DNA of 64,000 nucleotides from Streptomyces sp. NBRC 110028 (GTDB lineage Bacteria > Actinomycetota > Actinomycetes > Streptomycetales > Streptomycetaceae), in the NCBI RefSeq assembly GCF_001417735.1, contig NZ_BBUZ01000026.1, positions 186,001-250,000 of the forward strand. The letters run 5' to 3'. A program made the translations under genes and the position numbers. The notes beneath the pieces were generated by a model, which was not told the DNA's origin, ran no database searches, and was given only the letters and a program-made list of their open reading frames with translations. Below, one piece after another: positions 61,618 through 64,000 of this stretch. Each line of letters opens with the position of its first letter. The first letter of the stretch is position 1.

Positions 61618-61904
61618 CGTTTCCGGGGAAAACTGCCGACTGTACAACTCACCGCCGCCTCCGGCGAGTCGCCGCATGATGTCCGTAATGGCGGTAAATG
61701 CACCGCAAGTTGGCGGTGTGGGGTTTCGGACCCCCCAAGGGTGTGAGCGAATTCGATCGCTTTTTTACGCTCATGGAATTCGCCTCTCGTATTCGTTACC
61801 AAGAAAAAATCATCGTCATTTCGGGGTGCGCCGCGACCGCTATGCTCCAGGGCCCATAGCGAGTTCTTCGCACGCATTTTCTCCCGCTGCTTTTAAGGAA
61901 GCCG

Positions 61905-63458
61905 ATGGTTTTCGCCGGCGCGTCACCTGGAGGCCGACGGCCCGCCTCCGCGCTCGTATGGCTCATTCCCCCCGCCGCGCTCGCGGCCTGCGCGGCGCTC
62001 GCCGTGACCGTGGTGTCCGCCGGGGCGCGGGCGACAGTCGCCTGGTGCGGCGCGGCGGCGACGCTGGCGGTGGCCCTGGCGGCGGCCGAGTCGGCCCGCC
62101 GCGGACGCCTGATCGGCAAGCTGCGCGCCCGGATCGCCGAACAGGACGCCGCGTACCGGCAGCGCCTGGTCGACCAGGAGGTGGAGACCCGGCGGCTGGC
62201 CGTGGACGTGCTGCCCGTGGCCGTGGAGCGGCTGCAGCGCGGGGCCGAGGTCGACGTCCTGATGAAGGACATCCCGCCCTCGCCCGACCTCGACCCGGAC
62301 TTCGAATCCGCCCGGCGCGCCGTCCTGCGGATGGTGCTGGAGACCGTGCGGGCCGAGGAGGACCTGCGGGACGCGGCCGGGCGGGCGTTCGTCAACATCG
62401 CCCGCCGGGTGCAGGCCATCGTCCACCAACAGGCCATGGACATGCGCGACATGGAGGACAAGCACGGGGCCGCCCCCGAGGTCTACCGCGATCTGCTCCA
62501 CCTCGACCACGGCAACGCCCTGATCGGCCGGCTCGCCGACAGCATCTCGGTGCTGGGCGGCTCCCACCCGGGCCGCCAGTGGCGCAACCCGGTGCCGCTG
62601 TACAACGTGCTGCGCGGCGCCATGTCCCGCATTCTCGAATACCGGCGGGTGGATCTGCACTCGGTGGCCGATGTCGGCATCGTCGGCCCGTCCGTGGAAC
62701 CGCTCATCCACGCCCTTGCCGAACTGCTGGACAACGCCACCCGCTACTCCCCGCCCATGACCCGGGTACATCTGACGGCGGTCGAGGTGCAGTCCGGGGT
62801 GGCGGTCGAGATCGAGGACGCCGGGGTGGGCCTGTCGGAGGAGAGCGGCAGGCGCGCCGAGTACGTGATGGAGCAGGCGGGCACCGGCTTCGACCTCGAC
62901 GACCTCGGCGAGACGCCCCGGCTGGGCCTGGCCGTGGTGGGCCGGCTCGCCGTGAAGTACCGGTTCCAGGTCTCGCTGCGGCCCTCCGCGTACGGCGGCG
63001 TCCGCGCGGTGCTCGTCGTCCCGCAGGACGTCATCTGCCCCACCCCCGCCCCCGGCGGTGCCATCGCCCGGGCCCAAGTGCTGCCGCCGCCCAAGCCCAT
63101 CAAGCGCGCCGCGCCCTATCCGCCGCTGCCGGACCACATCACCGGCCCGGTCGCCCACGACCACAACGGGATCCGCCACAACACCGCCGGACTGCCCCAG
63201 CGCCGCCGCCGGATGCCGACCGTGACCCCGCCCATCCGCGTCGACGCCGACCCGGAGCCCGCCCCGGCGGGCCCCCCGGCACCGGCCGAGCCGCCCATCC
63301 AGCCGGGGATGTGGCTGGCCGCGTTCACCAAGGCCGTGTCCGGCGAGGCGGATCCGGTGGACCTCGCCGGCCGGCCCTACGGCGACGAGCTGTCGGATAC
63401 GGCGAACGCCCCGGACAACGCCTCGGACGCCCAGAACACCTCGGATAAGGGTGAGTAG
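61905..63458 (+). CDS. cvnA: Conservon sensor protein CvnA (nitrate/sulfonate-type histidine-kinase-like)
   Basis: 517 residues. Two N-terminal membrane segments (about residues 15-55), a cytoplasmic helical linker (RRLAVDVLPVAVERLQRGAEVD), a degenerate dimerisation region (NIARRVQAIVHQQAMDMRDMED) and a GHKL ATPase domain (LAELLDNATRYSPP, VEIEDAGVGLS, RLGLAVVGRLAVKY). The Pro-rich tail runs to the end. It lacks a standard H-box. Conservons act like a bacterial G-protein-coupled module: CvnA sensor, CvnB roadblock, CvnC DUF742, CvnD GTPase. AAGGAAG ahead of the ATG. Confidence 0.92.
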   Translation: MVFAGASPGGRRPASALVWLIPPAALAACAALAVTVVSAGARATVAWCGAAATLAVALAAAESARRGRLIGKLRARIAEQDAAYRQRLVDQEVETRRLAVDVLPVAVERLQRGAEVDVLMKDIPPSPDLDPDFESARRAVLRMVLETVRAEEDLRDAAGRAFVNIARRVQAIVHQQAMDMRDMEDKHGAAPEVYRDLLHLDHGNALIGRLADSISVLGGSHPGRQWRNPVPLYNVLRGAMSRILEYRRVDLHSVADVGIVGPSVEPLIHALAELLDNATRYSPPMTRVHLTAVEVQSGVAVEIEDAGVGLSEESGRRAEYVMEQAGTGFDLDDLGETPRLGLAVVGRLAVKYRFQVSLRPSAYGGVRAVLVVPQDVICPTPAPGGAIARAQVLPPPKPIKRAAPYPPLPDHITGPVAHDHNGIRHNTAGLPQRRRRMPTVTPPIRVDADPEPAPAGPPAPAEPPIQPGMWLAAFTKAVSGEADPVDLAGRPYGDELSDTANAPDNASDAQNTSDKGE

Positions 63459-63461
63459 CAC

Positions 63462-63866
63462 GTGACGCAAGCGCGGTTCAACATGGACTGGATGCTCCGG
63501 GACCTCGCCAAGAGCGTTCCGCAGACCCGCCACGTGGTCCTGCTGTCCTCGGACGGACTGTGCATGGCCCAGGTCGGTACGGACGAGGACACCGCCGACC
63601 GCCTGGCCGCCGCCTGCGCGGGACTGCAGAGCCTGTCCACGGCGATCGCCGCCGAATTCCCCACCGGCGACGGGCGGATGCGGCTGGTGGTCATCGAGGT
63701 CGACGGCGGCTTCTTCTATCTGATGGCGGCCGGCACCAGCTCCTACCTCGCGGTGCTCGCCGAGGACGGCGTGGACGCCGGGCTGATGGGCCAGTGCATG
63801 AGAGACCTGGTCGCCCGGCTCGGCGAACACCTCAGCAGTCCGCCACGGGCCGGACGCGTGACATGA
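63462..63866 (+). CDS. cvnB: Roadblock/LC7-domain protein CvnB
   Basis: 134 residues, GTG start 3 bases after cvnA. Roadblock fold: NMDWMLRDLAKSVPQTRHVVLLSSDGLCMAQVG ... MRLVVIEVDGGFFYLMAAGTSSYLAVLAEDGVDAGLMGQCMRDLV. Probably regulates or activates the CvnD GTPase. The stop overlaps the cvnC ATG (ATGA). Confidence 0.94.
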   Translation: MTQARFNMDWMLRDLAKSVPQTRHVVLLSSDGLCMAQVGTDEDTADRLAAACAGLQSLSTAIAAEFPTGDGRMRLVVIEVDGGFFYLMAAGTSSYLAVLAEDGVDAGLMGQCMRDLVARLGEHLSSPPRAGRVT

Positions 63867-64000
63867 GCCGGACCGGAAAGGGCACCGACGAAGGAGGCCC
63901 CGAACGGCTCTACCTCGTCGACGGCGGCCCCGGCCGGTCCGCGCGGGCGGACACCATCGAACTGGTCAGCCTGATCGTGGCCCGGGCCGAACCCGAGCCG
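63863..64000 (+). CDS. cvnC: DUF742 protein CvnC, partial at window end
   Basis: 46 codons are visible: MSRTGKGTDEGGPERLYLVDGGPGRSARADTIELVSLIVARAEPEP. The YLVDGG ... IELVSLI pattern is that of DUF742 winged-helix-like conservon proteins. Position and 4-bp overlap with cvnB support the call; the CvnD GTPase should follow beyond the window. Confidence 0.88.
   Translation, partial: MSRTGKGTDEGGPERLYLVDGGPGRSARADTIELVSLIVARAEPEP

Larger units (their letters stand above)
61532..61904. other. 373-base intergenic region with terminators and a GC-poor leader
   Basis: The first 90 bases hold two hairpins (see terminators). From about 61690 to 61880 the DNA becomes AT-richer, with a TATGCT hexamer near 61840 preceded by TTTCGG at 16 bases, a weak candidate promoter for the conservon. 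No gene with a credible start was seen. Confidence 0.45.

Overview
The window is high-GC DNA (about 70% or more G+C) with dense codirectional operons, GTG/TTG starts, very few TTA codons, a conservon (cvnABC), a WhiJ/DUF397/ATPase regulatory triad, an SGAP-type aminopeptidase, a Tap-type tripeptidyl aminopeptidase and actinobacterial urease and biotin loci. Together these indicate a Streptomyces or close relative. Most of it reads as chromosome with accessory patches. No rRNA, tRNA, CRISPR array, transposase or phage gene was seen.

Layout. 1-6.0 kb (minus strand) is the edge of a biosynthetic region: a two-gene copper amine oxidase (5983-3906), a beta-lactamase-fold hydrolase that fits the stand-alone PBP-type peptide cyclases (3850-2465), and the first 783 codons of an NRPS (A-T-C, 2350 to the edge). 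6.4-18.3 kb holds a zinc-finger/helix-hairpin-helix small protein, a YigZ protein, an OmpR-type two-component pair, a beta-carbonic anhydrase/SulP transporter operon, and sbcD-sbcC. 18.5-31.5 kb holds a DUF885 metallohydrolase, an ACT-GNAT protein, PhoD, an SDR enzyme divergent from a HutC-type regulator with a clear operator, a ROK regulator, a NarL-type two-component pair, a secreted TIM-barrel protein, a decayed ankyrin gene and a uracil-DNA glycosylase. 31.6-44.3 kb holds purB, an SGNH hydrolase, two CNNM/CorC-like membrane proteins, an F420-type oxidoreductase, an orphan ABC ATPase, a toxin-antitoxin pair with a degenerate Fic-like toxin, and bioB-bioA-bioD, with bioF divergent. 45.7-52 kb holds the XRE/DUF397/HATPase triad, a nucleotide-cyclase-like gene coupled to a membrane protein, NlpC/P60, and a ClpP gene divergent from an orphan Phd antitoxin. 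52-64 kb holds the M28 aminopeptidase, ureABCFGD, a broken alcohol dehydrogenase behind a TetR-controlled tautomerase, Tap, and the start of a conservon.

Two themes cross the annotation. First, four short palindromic elements (7890-8055, 31493-31654, 40079-40259, 51920-52089) share related cores, but each has its own matched pair of inverted arms. Each has one arm overlapping a gene's stop codon, and three of the four lie between convergent genes; they look like a non-autonomous, MITE-like family. Second, five genes carry a single in-frame TTA codon: the PBP-type cyclase (codon 2), the OmpR regulator (codon 22), the SulP transporter (codon 52), a hypothetical gene at 30200 (codon 68) and the XRE regulator (codon 205). 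In Streptomyces such genes are expected to depend on the developmental tRNA bldA.

All functional calls come from reading motifs and remembered family features. No database search was run.
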